Made by a program: the position numbers and the translations under genes
Shown here: piece by piece, positions 10,047 to 20,017 of the stretch
Position numbering within the stretch: position 1 is the first letter of the stretch
Layout of the letters: each line of letters begins with the position of its first letter
Assembly: GCA_963575745.1 (NCBI GenBank)
Contig: CAUYUJ010017649.1
Location: forward strand, 248,501-312,500
DNA length: 64,000 nucleotides
Source of the DNA: Prorocentrum cordatum
Taxonomy: Eukaryota > Sar > Dinophyceae > Prorocentrales > Prorocentraceae
Reading direction: 5' to 3'
The notes under the pieces: model-generated
What the model saw: only the letters and a program-made list of their open reading frames with translations
Told to the model about the DNA's origin: nothing
Database searches by the model: none

Positions 10047-10724
10047 TCAGAGGTCTGGCCGTGGCTCCTCCAGCTGCTCCGTCAGGCGCTGGATCTTCGC
10101 CTCGCTCTCTGCCTCCCTGAGGGCGGCTTGGGCCTTCAGGTCCTTGGTGATGAGCCCCTGACGCACAGCGGCCTTCTGCAGGCCCCGGATCACCGCCATC
10201 GCCCTCGAGTTCTCCTGGGTGACCTTTTCAAGCATCTGATCGTCCTCGAAGTCTCGGAAGTCTCCGACGACGTCCACGGACCCGTCGCTGTCACCGCTGA
10301 CGTTGAAGCCAGAGCCGCCGGAGCACGAGCAGGCACTTCCAGCATCGCTGTCGTCCTCTGCGATTGCCGCCATCGAGCAGCCGCTGGTCTTGGGCGCCAC
10401 CTTGCGCCCGCCTCCAGGTGGCTTGATGGGGAGGTGCGAAGATGACTGGCCTGAGCCAGTGGTGTCCAGCAGCATGGTCAAGTCTCCCACCTCGACTTGG
10501 CGCATATTTTCCTTGTCCACCATCTGCAATCGAAGCTCTCTCAGCTCGTCCGCCATCTTTACGTTTGCGAGGTTCGCTTCCTCCAGCTCGTTCCTCAAGA
10601 CTTCCTGGGTGGCGCCGCCAGACGAGCCAGAGTCCGACCGCCATCTGAGCTCCACCAATGCTGCCTCCGAGACGCTGAGCTCGCCGTCGAGATCCTCCGT
10701 CGCCTCTTCCGAGTGTCGCAGCCG
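10047..10724 (-). CDS. Coiled-coil exon with acidic serine/glycine linker
   Basis: Acceptor CTCTCCTTGCTGCAG (AG at 10726-10725) is followed in phase 0 by an open frame of 225 codons ending in TGA at 10049-10047. Residues 1-30 and about 45-85 are coiled-coil-like (EVLRNELEEANLANVKMADE, LRELRLQMVDKENMRQVEVG). A low-complexity acidic linker follows (EDDSDAGSACSCSGGSGF, GDSDGSVDVVGDFRDFEDD), then a second coil (EKVTQENSRAMAVIRGLQ, AALREAESEAKIQRLTEQLEE). No catalytic motif. Either the TGA is the true stop, or an unrecognised donor just before it joins to the downstream coil at 9060. The inverted-repeat element at 10738-10912 sits next to the acceptor. Confidence 0.7.
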   Translation of the reverse strand, partial: RLRHSEEATEDLDGELSVSEAALVELRWRSDSGSSGGATQEVLRNELEEANLANVKMADELRELRLQMVDKENMRQVEVGDLTMLLDTTGSGQSSSHLPIKPPGGGRKVAPKTSGCSMAAIAEDDSDAGSACSCSGGSGFNVSGDSDGSVDVVGDFRDFEDDQMLEKVTQENSRAMAVIRGLQKAAVRQGLITKDLKAQAALREAESEAKIQRLTEQLEEPRPDL

Positions 10725-10737
10725 CTGCAGCAAGGAG

Positions 10738-10912
10738 AGGGTCGGGTGTTACCAGAAGTGCCCCTGGCCCAAGGTGCCCCCAGGATCTCGAAGGATGCCC
10801 CCACTGCCTCCACAGCACCCCTCCCGAGGCCTAGAGGGGGGCCAGAGGGACTCCGACATGGAGCGAAATGCTGGGGGCACCTCAGGCCAGGGGCACGTGT
10901 AGCAACCCCCGG
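10738..10912. repeat. Introner-like inverted-repeat element
   Basis: Ends are inverted: GTGCCCCTGGCCCAAGGTGC at 10758-10777, and its imperfect reverse complement GCACCTCAGGCCAGGGGCAC at 10879-10898. It ends just before the acceptor of the 10724 exon on the minus strand. Diverged versions of the end motif occur near 7905 and 8150. Confidence 0.65.
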
Positions 10913-12185
10913 GAGGGACTCGGGGCTCGGCTGAAACGCCAGGTCGCCCTCGTCAGCACGGCGGGCGCCAGCCCCCTCCGACGCCCGCAGCGGGCCGTCG
11001 GCGGTCGGCGCGCCCGCCTCCCGCAGGTGCGGCCTGCTCCCCTCGCTGTCCGCTTCCGACCTGGCCCCGACGCTGCTGGTCGGCGGCGAGCGGGGGGGGG
11101 GGAAGTAACGGGCGCTGCGCGGCATAGGATATCGTTGTTCGCCGTCGCGGGCGCCTGTCCCAGGGCGGCTGGAAGGTTTACACCCCTACGGTCGCACGTC
11201 AGGGTATTAGACTGTCCAGCCGCCAGGGGGCAGGCGCCCTCGGCAGGCGGAGTCACCGTGGCAACTTGTTCGGTCTCGAGCTTCGGAAGCCAGCAGTTTC
11301 AGGGTGTTCAAAGCTGCGCTGTAAGGGCACACAGCGGCGCATGCGATTTGACGTAGTTGAACAGCGAAAGCCCTCAAAGGCCGTTTCGTCAGGAATGGCG
11401 CGGAGGTGTCCGCGCCACTTTCCCTCTCAACGCACGTCTTCACAATGTTTTTGTTTTTGTATCGCACTGGTCTTCTACAACTGCTTTGTCTAGTACGTGG
11501 AGTGGAAAACCAGGGCGCGCACTGCGAAGCTACAGATATCAATATCCATCGGGGCGAGCGCAGAGCGATGCTCAGTGCACGTAGCACCCCGCCATCGCGG
11601 ATGAGAGCGACGGCGCGGGTGGGCGGGCGCGGCGCCTGCAGCCCACCTGCGACCCAACCGCGGCCCAACTGCGACCCACCTGCCTCGCGACCCCCCCGCG
11701 ACCGACGCGAGCGCCCGAGAACGCCCGATGACGTCGGACGCTCCCCTCGGCGCGCCCTCTGTGCGGGCAAGACGTACACCGACATCCACCGCATCTTGGA
11801 ATTTCCGTCTCCCTTCTCAGTCAAAGAGGCGAAGAGGACAACCATCTGGCTCCTAAAGGTAGAATACCTTCCATATCCACTGCACCTCGGCTTGTAAGCG
11901 CCCCCTTCCAAGAAAGCCCAAGACATGTGCTGCCCCATCGTACTTAAGGACCATACCCCATGAATAATTTCGAGCACCCAGAAAAGTAACGAAACAGTGT
12001 CGAACAAATATCGCCTCCCAAAGCCCGGCACCTGAAAACATTGCAGTTTCCGTACTTTCTTGGTGCTCGAACTTCTTTCTGGTGGTTCAGTTTTAAAGAA
12101 GGTTGGAACAGCATAACCCAAGTCATAAACATTGCCCGCGCTCTGCTCATGCTGCTACTGGCAGAGGCCAATGCAAACCTGGGTC
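10913..12185. other. No recognisable gene
   Basis: GC-rich to 11250, then mixed sequence. The C-rich tract 11635-11715 (CTGCGACCCACC) mirrors the 2370-2665 minisatellite. Frames on the minus strand (11207-12121) show no domain. Confidence 0.35.
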
Positions 12186-12330
12186 AGTCAGGCTGTGCAA
12201 GATCCTGCGAGATCCTGCAGGATCCTGAGCGCTAGCTTGGGTCAATGCACACGTGGTGTTGCAGGATCCTGCAACATCCGGCGCTCTGGCTGACCCCCGT
12301 TTGCGTTGACCCCGCCCTCACAGCTCGATT
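12186..12330. repeat. GCAGGATCCTGC palindromic repeat, copy 1
   Basis: Repeated words GCAAGATCCTGCGAGATCC, TGCAGGATCCTGAGC and TTGCAGGATCCTGCAAC, then TGACCCCCGTTTGC. 12685-12815 repeats the same order including the final CCCCGTTTGC. The two copies flank the exon at 12330-12498. Confidence 0.75.
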
Positions 12331-12498
12331 TGCCTTCCCCCCCACGCTCGCCAGCGAGCTGGATCGCTGTAGGTCGTCCATCACGGCCGCCGCCTCGACC
12401 GTGGAGTCCCTTTCCTCGCTGGCCACGGAGGAACTGGTGCGGCCGTGCGTGTCCCCGCTGTTGCCGCTGAGGGTCTGCTCGGCCTCTGCCAGATGCTC
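12330..12498 (-). CDS. Short exon, serine-rich
   Basis: Acceptor CAGCTGTTTCGTCTCCCAG (AG at 12500-12499) is followed in phase 0 by EHLAEAEQTLSGNSGDTH, GRTSSSVASEERDSTVEAAA and VMDDLQRSSSLASVGG. The frame stays open to 12232, but the 12186-12330 repeat begins near 12330, so the exon probably ends there. No domain. The same orientation and acceptor style as the coiled-coil exons suggest an upstream exon of the same gene. Confidence 0.5.
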
Positions 12499-12524
12499 CT
12501 GGGAGACGAAACAGCTGTGCAAAC

Positions 12525-12662
12525 ACAAACTCTCGGAGCTCCGCGTGGATATCTCGTGTCCGCGATGGACCCCCGTCCCTGGAGCGCGGAGCGCACCAGG
12601 GGGGCCCAGTGCCGGTGCGAAAAATCTGCACGGGTCTCTGAAAATTCATGTATCGAGGATCT
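12525..12662 (-). repeat. Introner-like element, family 1 (copy b)
   Basis: The plus strand begins ACTCTCGGAGCTCCGCGTGG and ends with the inverted partner GCACGGGTCTCTGAAAATTC ATG. The centre has GGAGCGCGGAGCGCACCAGG. The minus-strand end of the element runs into the pyrimidine tract and AG of the 12498 exon within about 30 bp. Confidence 0.65.
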
Positions 12663-12684
12663 CTGACCCAGGTCAATCCAAACC

Positions 12685-12815
12685 CACGGCAGTCAGGCTG
12701 CGCAAGATCCGGCAACATCCTGCAGGATCCTGATCCCAAACCCGGGTAAATGCAACCCTGGCCATGCAGGATCCTGCAAGATCTGGCGCTCTGACTGGTC
12801 CCCGTTTGCTCCGAC
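12685..12815. repeat. GCAGGATCCTGC palindromic repeat, copy 2
   Basis: Contains CAAGATCCGGCAACATCC, TGCAGGATCCTGATCC, ATGCAGGATCCTGCAAG and CCCCGTTTGC; see copy 1. Confidence 0.7.
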
Positions 12816-12825
12816 ACTCGGCTTT

Positions 12826-13080
12826 TGAGCCCCGAATGTTTGTGCCGTGTTTTCTTCGCCGAGCTCCACCAGGCCGCTCAGCTCTTCCTCTGGGGCCATC
12901 GCTGGGCCGCCCGCGGGAGCGACAGCGGTGGCCAGCGCGCGCAGCCTCCGCGCGGGCCGTGGCCTCTCGTGCGTGGGCAGCGCAGCGCTGCTATGCGCAG
13001 CGGCCGAGGCCCGTAGGGCCGCCGACGCGGGTGCGTGTGTTGCTGCGGTGCTCTCCGCCTCAGGTCGAAGGGGGCATGAC
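12826..13080 (-). CDS. Possible alanine-rich exon
   Basis: A minus frame reads LRPEAESTAATHAPASAALR, then low-complexity Ala/Arg, then GGPAMAPEEELSGLVELGEEN. The last segment looks like real coding sequence; the rest could be compositional. Boundaries unknown. Same strand as neighbouring exons. Confidence 0.3.
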
Positions 13081-13204
13081 GACGAGATCTACATAGATCC
13101 ACCGCCGCTGGCCAGGCCCATGCTGGACCCAGGAGCGGTGTGTGTGTGTGTGTGCCTCCCCGGCCAAGCCAGGGGGGCGTATGCGCCGCTGCTGGGCCCA
13201 GGAT

Positions 13205-13437
13205 GGGCTCGGCCAGCGGTGGCGGGTATGGATGGTCCAGGGTCTGGGCCCCCCCCCCTCATGCTGATGCCATCGGCCCCCCCTCCGCGCGATGGTCCCC
13301 TCCCCCCCCTGCGAGTGTGGTGTGGTGCTGTGGGTGTGGCATGTCTGGCGTGGTACTGTGGTGCTCCAGGAGAGCTCCGCAGGTCGTCGCCGTCGCCGTC
13401 GCCGTCACCGTCGTCGTCGTCGTCACCGTCGTCGTCA

Positions 13438-13508
<71 letters not shown>

Positions 13509-13561
13509 ACCGTCGTCGTCGTCGTGGTCGTCGTCGTCGCCGTCGCCGTCGTCGTCGTCAG

Positions 13562-13610
<49 letters not shown>

Positions 13611-13712
13611 CCCCCCCTCATCTCATCAAGGGGGGTGAGCCCGAGGGACCCTGAGACCCATCCCATCTGAGGGGGGGGGCCGTGGGCCTGGAGCCCGGGA
13701 TCATGTCTGGAT
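13205..13712. repeat. (GTC)n-bearing inverted-end element, copy 1
   Basis: The left end GGTCCAGGGTCTGGGCCC with CCCCTCATGCTGATGCC is imperfectly inverted relative to the right end (reverse complement GATCCCGGGCTCCAGGCCC with CCCCTCAGATGGGATGGG). The interior holds a GTC microsatellite (about 13380-13610). 42705-43012 is a second, shorter copy with the same ends and a GTC/GCC core. Confidence 0.75.
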
Positions 13713-13744
13713 CTCCTCGCCCTAGAAGAAAAACGAAATAAACA

Positions 13745-13881
13745 TGAACTCTCGGAGCTCCGCGCGGGATACTTCGGCCAGCGCCTCCAGCGCCGCCCAT
13801 GGAGCGCTCCCCGCGCCAGGGGCGGGGGTGGTACAGCGCCGATCCAAGAAGCCCGCGCGGACCGCCGATGTGCATGCAGCC
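13745..13881 (-). repeat. Introner-like element, family 1 (copy c)
   Basis: Inverted ends of about 40 bp: plus strand CATGAACTCTCGGAGCTCC then GCGCGGGATACTTCGGCC, against GGATCGGCGC-type sequence (reverse complement CATGCACATCGGCGGTCC then GCGCGGGCTTCTTGGATC). On the minus strand it is followed by TTTCGTTTTTCTTCTAG, a ready-made 3' splice site. Confidence 0.75.
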
Positions 13882-13890
13882 TTTTTCTCC

Positions 13891-14063
13891 TTTGAACGTC
13901 AAGGGGGGTGGCTTGCTCATGGGCAGAAGCATCGGGCTGGACTCGGCGATTCATCGCCGCTAGATCGGCGATAGACCCCCGACTGCGTGTCCGCACTCTC
14001 CTGGGCGGGATGGGCTATCGGGCCTCTAGCGGCGAGGGGTTCGAGGCGCTCACCCCAGCGCCG
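13891..14063 (-). repeat. Introner-like element, family 2 (copy a) with 9-bp target duplication
   Basis: Contains the family core CTCGGCGATTCATCGCCGCT, AGATCGGCGATAG and CTGGGCGGGATGGGCTATCG. Flanked by the perfect direct repeat TTTTTCTCC (13882-13890 and 14064-14072). The left end AACGTCAAGGGGGG is the family terminal motif. Confidence 0.8.
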
Positions 14064-14072
14064 TTTTTCTCC

Positions 14073-15120
14073 ATGCGGGCATTGCTGAATTCGACCTGTC
14101 TCGCGTCAAAGCTCCGTGAGCCACCACGTAAACGTGTTAGGAATACTCGAGGGGAACAGAAGGCGGAGGACGCAAGAGAAGACCGGCAATACACGAAATT
14201 CGCCCAATCGTATCACCTACCCTCAGCCCGGGTGCCCGGGTGCCCACCCCAGAGCCTGCCCCCCCCCTAACGTTGCCCCTGATTGGCCCGAGAGGGCGAG
14301 ATCACAGCGGTGCCCTTCGTCGTGGGAGCCGCGCGCGAGCGCAGCTCTGGGCGAGAAGGGTCACTTCCAGCCACTGCGTGTGACTTGAGCCAAACTGCAC
14401 GAACTCTGTCGGGCCCACGGGACTACAGCAACAGCCAGCAATTGCGGCACAAGCTCCAATCGGTGGCGCATGGTCCTTCCGCCAACTTCTGCCAGCGGAG
14501 CCGCCCTCGTTTTGCTTCCGCGGCCTCCCGCCTGCGTCCACCGAACGCGAGGTGTCAACCCCATCGACCCCTCGAAGGCGGGGCCCTGTCTGCAACGTCG
14601 TATGCGACAACGATGCGCGTACTCTGGATGCTGACCATCTACCCCTATCCCACCAGGCAGCCAAGGGTTCGGCTGCTAGCGATTTACGAACAGCTTCCAT
14701 TTGAAACGTGGCTGAAGGATCCGAGGCAGACTTCTTGAGACTTCGACGGGGCCCCTATAAATAGTCAGAGGGGCCTAGTGAACTCGTCAATTCACCAAGG
14801 CGGGGTCGCCTGCCAGATCATCACCTCACTCGCCGCGCGCGGGTACAATACACTGGATTTCTGCTGCGCTCGGAGGGCCAAGAGCGGAGAGCACAACTGC
14901 TTTAGGCCCCTTTCTGAGGCCCCGAGGCTATGCCAACTTGCGTACCCCTTCTGTGGTGATGTATCATGCGATCTACCTCAAGCCCGTCACTCCCTGGACC
15001 TCTCGAGGCTGCGTTTTGACTAGGACTTCGAGGCGAATCCAGCCGTAGCGCCGACGGCCTCCCAGGAGACCCAAAGAGGCGAAACCTGAGGGCAGGGCAG
15101 CGTCATCGGCACCTCGTCCT
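14073..15120. other. No supported gene; isolated spliced-leader-like word
   Basis: Mixed sequence. 14384-14398, read on the minus strand, gives GCAGTTTGGCTCAAG, 13 of 15 matches to the core CCATTTTGGCTCAAG, but no recognisable coding region follows. A minus frame 15020-15121 could be an exon after the family-2 element at 15129-15350. Confidence 0.35.
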
Positions 15121-15128
15121 CCTCTAGC

Positions 15129-15350
15129 AATACTGCCACAAACAATTTTGATGTATGAAGGGCAATGTGAGGGGGGGACGGGCTCATGGGGGGGGGAATG
15201 TCCAACTGGAATCGGCGGTACATCGCCGATAGATCGGCGATGGGCCTCCGATAGAGAATCCGCTCATTCCTGGGCGGGTTAGGATATCGGGCCCCTATCG
15301 GCGGTGAATGGGCGATTGAGCACCGAAGCGTCCCCCCTGAGCCTATGCCC
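15129..15350 (-). repeat. Introner-like element, family 2 (copy b) with 7-bp target duplication
   Basis: Family core GAATCGGCGGTACATCGCCG, AGATCGGCGATGGGCC and CCTGGGCGGGTTAGGATATC. The perfect direct repeat CTCTAGC flanks it (15122-15128 and 15351-15357). On the minus strand the right flank supplies GTATTGCTAGAG before an open frame beginning EEDEVPMTLPCPQV, so the element may be spliced out as an intron. Confidence 0.8.
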
Positions 15351-15719
15351 CTCTAGCGCTGGCCCTGAACCCACCGCCGAGCAAGCGAGCTGACGGAGAG
15401 AGCGCCACAGGTTGGAGGCGGCCGGTGGTCTGAACTGGATGGGCCCCCCGAAAGTCTGCCACGAAGGGAAACTGAAGGGGGAATCTCCTCAAAATCGGAT
15501 TGTACCCAGACCCCTCCCGGGGTCCCTCTGGCGCAACTCTTCACCCCCGATCCGACTTTGACGGCCCTGGGGTCCGAGAGCGGCCCCCGGCGATATAGAC
15601 GAACAGAGCGCATGCTCGAGCCCAAGACCTCGAGCCTGCCCGGCCTCCCTGCTGGCGGGCACCGGTGCTGGGCCACCTCCGACAGCCACCGGCAGCTGTG
15701 CTTTCTCGCGCGATCCGCC

Positions 15720-15917
15720 TCAGGCCTGCCCGTGGAGGCGCTCGCGCCACGCCTCCAGGGCGGCACCGCCGCCCAGCGCCACCTTCCGGCACAGCAGCGG
15801 GCACTCGCGGCCGGCCGCCGCGGCCTGCGCCCGCCGCTCCCAGGCCGCGGGGGGCACCTCTGTGAACACGCGGGCGCGGCGCGGGCCGCTGTCGGGGCCG
15901 GACGACGTGAGCATCTT
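15720..15917 (-). CDS. Possible terminal exon, 65 residues
   Basis: Acceptor GCGCTGCCACAG (AG at 15919-15918) is followed in phase 0 by KMLTSSGPDSGPRRARVFTE, VPPAAWERRAQAAAAG, RECPLLCRKVALGGG and AALEAWRERLHGQA, then TGA at 15722-15720. The composition is more protein-like than neighbouring frames. Not assigned to a family. Confidence 0.4.
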   Translation of the reverse strand, partial: KMLTSSGPDSGPRRARVFTEVPPAAWERRAQAAAAGRECPLLCRKVALGGGAALEAWRERLHGQA

Positions 15918-15964
15918 CTGTGGCAGCGCACTCGGACCTCCCATGCCATGTCGCCGGCTCTTGC

Positions 15965-16095
15965 AAGTCGACGCTCACCAACGCGAGTCGACGCTGATCG
16001 ACGCTAGATCGTCGACGCTACTCAACGCTATGCCTGCGCGCTCTCGTCAAACACTAGACACTAGACGCTGGTGCACGCTGGTGCACGCTGGTGCA
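15965..16095. repeat. Short direct repeats (CGACGCT, GTGCACGCTG)
   Basis: Several CGACGCT words, then three copies of CTGGTGCACG at 16069-16100. No gene. Confidence 0.6.
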
Positions 16096-16329
16096 CTCTA
16101 GACATGGGACCGCGAAGACACACAAGGCTCCCGTCATTTGCTACCGCAGACCACCGCTTAGCCTGAAATTCGGGCTTGGCAGTTTATACAAACTGGGCGT
16201 TTTCGCCGAGTCTCAGGCCCGGGGCCATCACAAATCCGTCCAGGTCGAAAAATGAAGCAGAAGGATGGGATCTAGGGCTCTTGCCGTGATTCTTCGCGAT
16301 GTTGTATTTTTGTCGCAAGAAGTCGGATC

Positions 16330-17395
16330 TCAAGGTTTTAACAACTCCTCATTCCCGCTGGCCTGGCCTTGAGACCAGTGTGGGAATTCCCCAGAGACCC
16401 GGGGAAAACCAGAGAAACAAACATAGAAAACGCTGATGTTTTTGTTAGGGGGGATCCCTCCCTGGAGCCCGGGGGGGGGGAGTTTGGGGAGGTTCTGGGA
16501 TTTTCCGGGGCCCCACACATAAACACCAGTAGCAACAACGAAAAAACACAGAAAAACAACCGAAACACCCCTGAAAACCAAACAACAACCACAGAAACAC
16601 AAACGCACCCGAGGCTTTTTGGGAGGGTTCTCGGAAACGGTCCAACAAAATCCCACAAATCGCAATTCGGGAAAACCCACCCGGGACCCCCCCAAATCGA
16701 ATTTCATTGGTGTTTATTGTTTCTAATGTTTTTCTATATTTCATCGCTGCCCCCAAAGAAAACCTCAGAACAAACCACAACACAAGAAACACACGTTTTG
16801 TTTTTTCCAAGACTTCTCAGGCCACCCCGAGCTCCGAGAGGGACCCCCCGCGAAAAAACTCTCACTCGGGTTTTTGTTATGTGGTTTTCTCAGGCCACCC
16901 CAAATCCCGGGGGGTCCTTTCTGATGCTCCTGATGTTCTCTGTACTCCCAAGCGACTCCCACGTGTGTGCGAGTAAGCACGCAAGTCTACATACCCCCCT
17001 TGAGCTCCAGTCTAAGCCGCTTGGGAGCTGGATGGCAGCAGAACCCTCTCACTGTTATTTCCCATGTTGTGGCAAAGAGCGGGTGAAGGTACGCTGGGCG
17101 GTCCTAACCAAGCCGTGTCCGCAGAACAACCCTCCACTCGGAGGCTTCTCCAGCCATCCCAGGCTTCGGAGGGGGAAAACCCCAAAGAAAAAAACAGGAG
17201 TTTTGTTTCTAATGTATGTTTGGCTGTTTTTCTGGATTTTCTGGCCACCCCATGCTCAGGGGGGGGAAGCTCACCCCCCCAAACCCACTCGGATTTCTTC
17301 TGAAGATTTTCGGGGCTCCTCCAGCCACCCCAGGCTCCTGCTGGGACGCCCCCCCGAACAAAAAAAAACGCCTCGTGGGCTTTTCTGAAGTTTTT
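16330..17395 (-). repeat. Satellite family C, left block
   Basis: Roughly 80-110 bp diverged units containing TTTTCTCAGGCCACCCCA-type sequence, GGGGGG tracts and AAAACACTC/AAAACCAC. Read on the opposite strand the units match the block at 32451-33115 (GCCTGGGGTGGCCGGAGAA, CCTGGAAAACA), so the two blocks are inverted relative to each other. Confidence 0.75.
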
Positions 17396-17530
17396 TCCCA
17401 ACCATCCTGTGGTGTCGGGTCCTTGTTTTGAAGAGACGGTCCCGCGTCTCCTCCCCTCCTCTCCTCCTCCTCCCCCTCCTCCCTCCTCCCTCCTCCCGTC
17501 ACCCCTTTAACTCTGGCACACGCACACCTC
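17396..17530 (-). repeat. Junction motif J, inverted copy 1
   Basis: CCCAACCATCCTGTGGTGT, GGTCCTTGTTTTGAAGAGAC and a TCC/CTC tract. The reverse complement occurs at 26911-27015 and 32341-32450. It separates satellite C from satellite A. Confidence 0.75.
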
Positions 17531-18960
17531 ACACGTTTCGTGGTCCCTTAGGGGTCTTCACCGAAGGCCTCAATGGCCGCGTTCACATGCCGACATCCCT
17601 CTACGTTAGCACACCCATCACACGCTTCGTGGACCCATACGGGGCTCCACCGAAGGTCCCAGTGGGTGCGTTCACATGCCGCCACCCCTCCACTTTGGCA
17701 CAACCCTGACAGGTTTCGTGGCCGCATGAGCGGCTCCACCGAAGGCCCCAGTGGCCGCGTTCACATGCCGCCACCCCTCCACTTTGGCACACCCCTCACA
17801 CGCTTCGCGGCCCCATAGGGAGCTCCACCGAAGGCCACAGTGTCTGCGGTCGCATGCCGCCCCCCTGCCACTTTGGCACACCCCTGACACGTTTCGTGGC
17901 CGCATAAGCGGCTCCACCGAGGGCCCCAGTGGCCGCGTTCACATGCCGCCCCCCTCCACTTTGGCACACCCCTCACACGTTTCGTGGCCCCATAAAGGGG
18001 GGTCCACCAAAGACCACAGTGGCATGGTTCGCGTGCGTTTGCCACACCCAGTAAAACGCTTCGTGGCTCCATGTAGGGGGGCCCGCCGAAGGCCCGACTG
18101 GCGGTGTGCGCATGCGCTTCCCCCAGCCAGTGCAGCGCTTCGTGGCCCCATAGGGAACCCCACCGAAGGCCCCAATGGCGGTGTCCGCATGCAGTTTCCC
18201 CCACACCCAGCACAACGTGTCGTGGCCCCATAGGGAGCTCCACCGAATGCCCCAGTGGCGATGTCCGCATGTTTTTCCACTACTCACTATAGCGCCCCGT
18301 GGCCACATAGGGAGCTCCACCGAAGGCCCCAGTGGCGGTGTTCCCATGCGTCTCACCCACCCAGTGCAGCGCTTCCTGGTCCCACAGGGAGCTCCATCAA
18401 AAATCCGAGTTGCGGCGTCCGCATGCGTGTCCTCCACTCAATGCAACGTTTCGTGGCCCCACAATGAGCTCCTCCCAATGGCGGTGTCCGCTTTCGTTCC
18501 CCTCACCCAGAACAGCGCTTCGTGGTCCCATAGGGAGCCCCATCGAAGGCCCCAGCGGCAGTGGTCGCATGCGTCTCCCCCACCAAATACAACGTTTCGT
18601 GGCCCCACAGGGAGCTCCACCGAAGGCCCCAGAGGTGGTGTTCGCATGCTCCCCCCCCCCCCCCCCAGTATAACGCTTCGTGGAACCAGAAGGAGCTCCA
18701 CCGAAGGCCCCAGTGGCGGCGTTCGCATGCGTCTCCCCCACTCACTATAGCGCCCCGTGGCCCCACAAGAAGCTCCACCGAAGGCCCCACTGGCGACGTT
18801 CGCATGGCGGCCCCGCTCCATTTCGGCACACACCTCACACGTTTCGTGACCCATATGGAGCGCCACCGAAGGCCCCTACGTCTGCGCCCGCATGCGTCCC
18901 CGCCCCATTTCGGCGCGCCCTTTCGACGCTTCGTGGCTCATAAAGAAATCCACCGAAGGC
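17531..18960 (+). repeat. Satellite family A, plus-oriented array 1
   Basis: About 17 tandem units containing TTCGTGGCCCCATAGGGAGC, TCCACCGAAGGCCCCAGTGG and GTGTCCGCATGCG. Period about 90 bp to 18.0 kb (units with CCTCCACTTTGGCACACCCC), then 77-80 bp. Open frames through it reflect the repeat. Confidence 0.9.
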
Positions 18961-18984
18961 GATGCCCACAACGACATTACTTCC

Positions 18985-19120
18985 ACCTGCGCATGGTTGG
19001 GCCCTTCGCCAGGATAATTATATGGTTTTCGGGGTCTTCTCCGGCCGCCACCCCAGGGTCTGCGAGCGAAAACACAATTATCCTGACGAAGGACCGAACC
19101 ATCAGCAGTTGTGGATACCG
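18985..19120. repeat. Hairpin at the centre of inverted satellite A arrays
   Basis: Arms 18995-19019 (GGTTGGGCCCTTCGCCAGG then ATAATT) and 19076-19100 (AATTATCCTGACGAAGGACC then GAACC) are reverse complements with about four mismatches, loop about 56 bp. Array 1 lies to the left, the oppositely oriented array 2 to the right. Confidence 0.85.
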
Positions 19121-19169
19121 CGTTCTAGGTCCATCATTCGACTGGCCTCCCTATGGATACCGCGTTCTG

Positions 19170-19790
19170 GGCCCATCTTTCGCGGCGGGCGGAGAAGGCG
19201 CATGTGGACTGTGCCACTGGGGGCTTCGGTGGAGCTGCCCATGGGGCCACGAACCCGTGCCGGAATAGACGTGCGGTGGGCGGGGAGGACGCATGTGGAT
19301 TGTGTCACTGGGGCCTTCGGTGGAGCACCCTGTAGGGCCGCGAACCGTGTGATTGGTGTACCGGAATGGACGTGCGGTTGGCGGGGAGAGCGCATGCGGA
19401 CGCGGCCAATGGGGCCTTCATTGGAGCTCTCTATGTGGCCACGAACCTGGTGAAGGGTGTGCCGACATGGACGTGCGGCGGGCGGGGAGCCGCATGTGGA
19501 TCTTGTCATTGGGGCCTTCGGTGGAGCTCCTTATGAGGCCACGAACCTTGTGAAAGGTGTGCCGAAATGGGCATGCGGTAGGCGGCGAGGACGCATGCGG
19601 ACGCGGCCGCTGGAACCTTCGGTGGAGCTCCCTGCGGGGCCACGAACCGTGCGAGGGGTGCGCCAGAACGGACATGCGGTGGCGGGGAAGGCGCATGCGG
19701 ACGCGGCCACTGGGGCCTTCGGTGGAGCTCCCTATGGGGCCACAAACCGTGATAGGGATGTGCCGAAATGGACATGCGTCGCACATGTGA
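19170..19790 (-). repeat. Satellite family A, minus-oriented array 2
   Basis: About six units of 100-101 bp with GGGGCCTTCGGTGGAGCTCC, CTATGGGGCCACGAACC and GCATGCGGACGCGGCC, the reverse complement of array 1 units. Confidence 0.9.
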
Positions 19791-19830
19791 CGATGATAAT
19801 GACGATGACGACGATGATAATGATGATGCT

Positions 19831-20017
19831 TGCTGATCGTAGTGACTGTGTGTAGTCACGTGCGGCCCTAGTGGGCCCCCTCTGGTTAACCTCTGAAGAA
19901 TTGGAGGCCCAGCTGGGCCTGGATGTGCACTGTGCGTGTTGAGTCTGTGACGCAGCATTTGGCTTGCCTCTGGTGAGGAAAGGTGGGGCGGGGGCCCCAT
20001 TCTCGAAGCCATCTGCA
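19831..20017 (+). repeat. 5' LTR of the Copia element
   Basis: 187 bp, TG...CA ends, preceded by target duplication ATGCT. Contains GTAGTGACTGTGTGTAGTCA, a short inverted word pair. The base after the LTR begins TTGGTAGAGC, not a standard complement to a tRNA 3' end. Confidence 0.95.

Noticed and set aside
13259-13996. Long threonine-rich, serine-rich or valine-rich open frames
   Set aside because: They are translations of the GTC microsatellite; the same applies to frames through 4366-5262, 26427-27779, 37967-39108 and 45266-46300.
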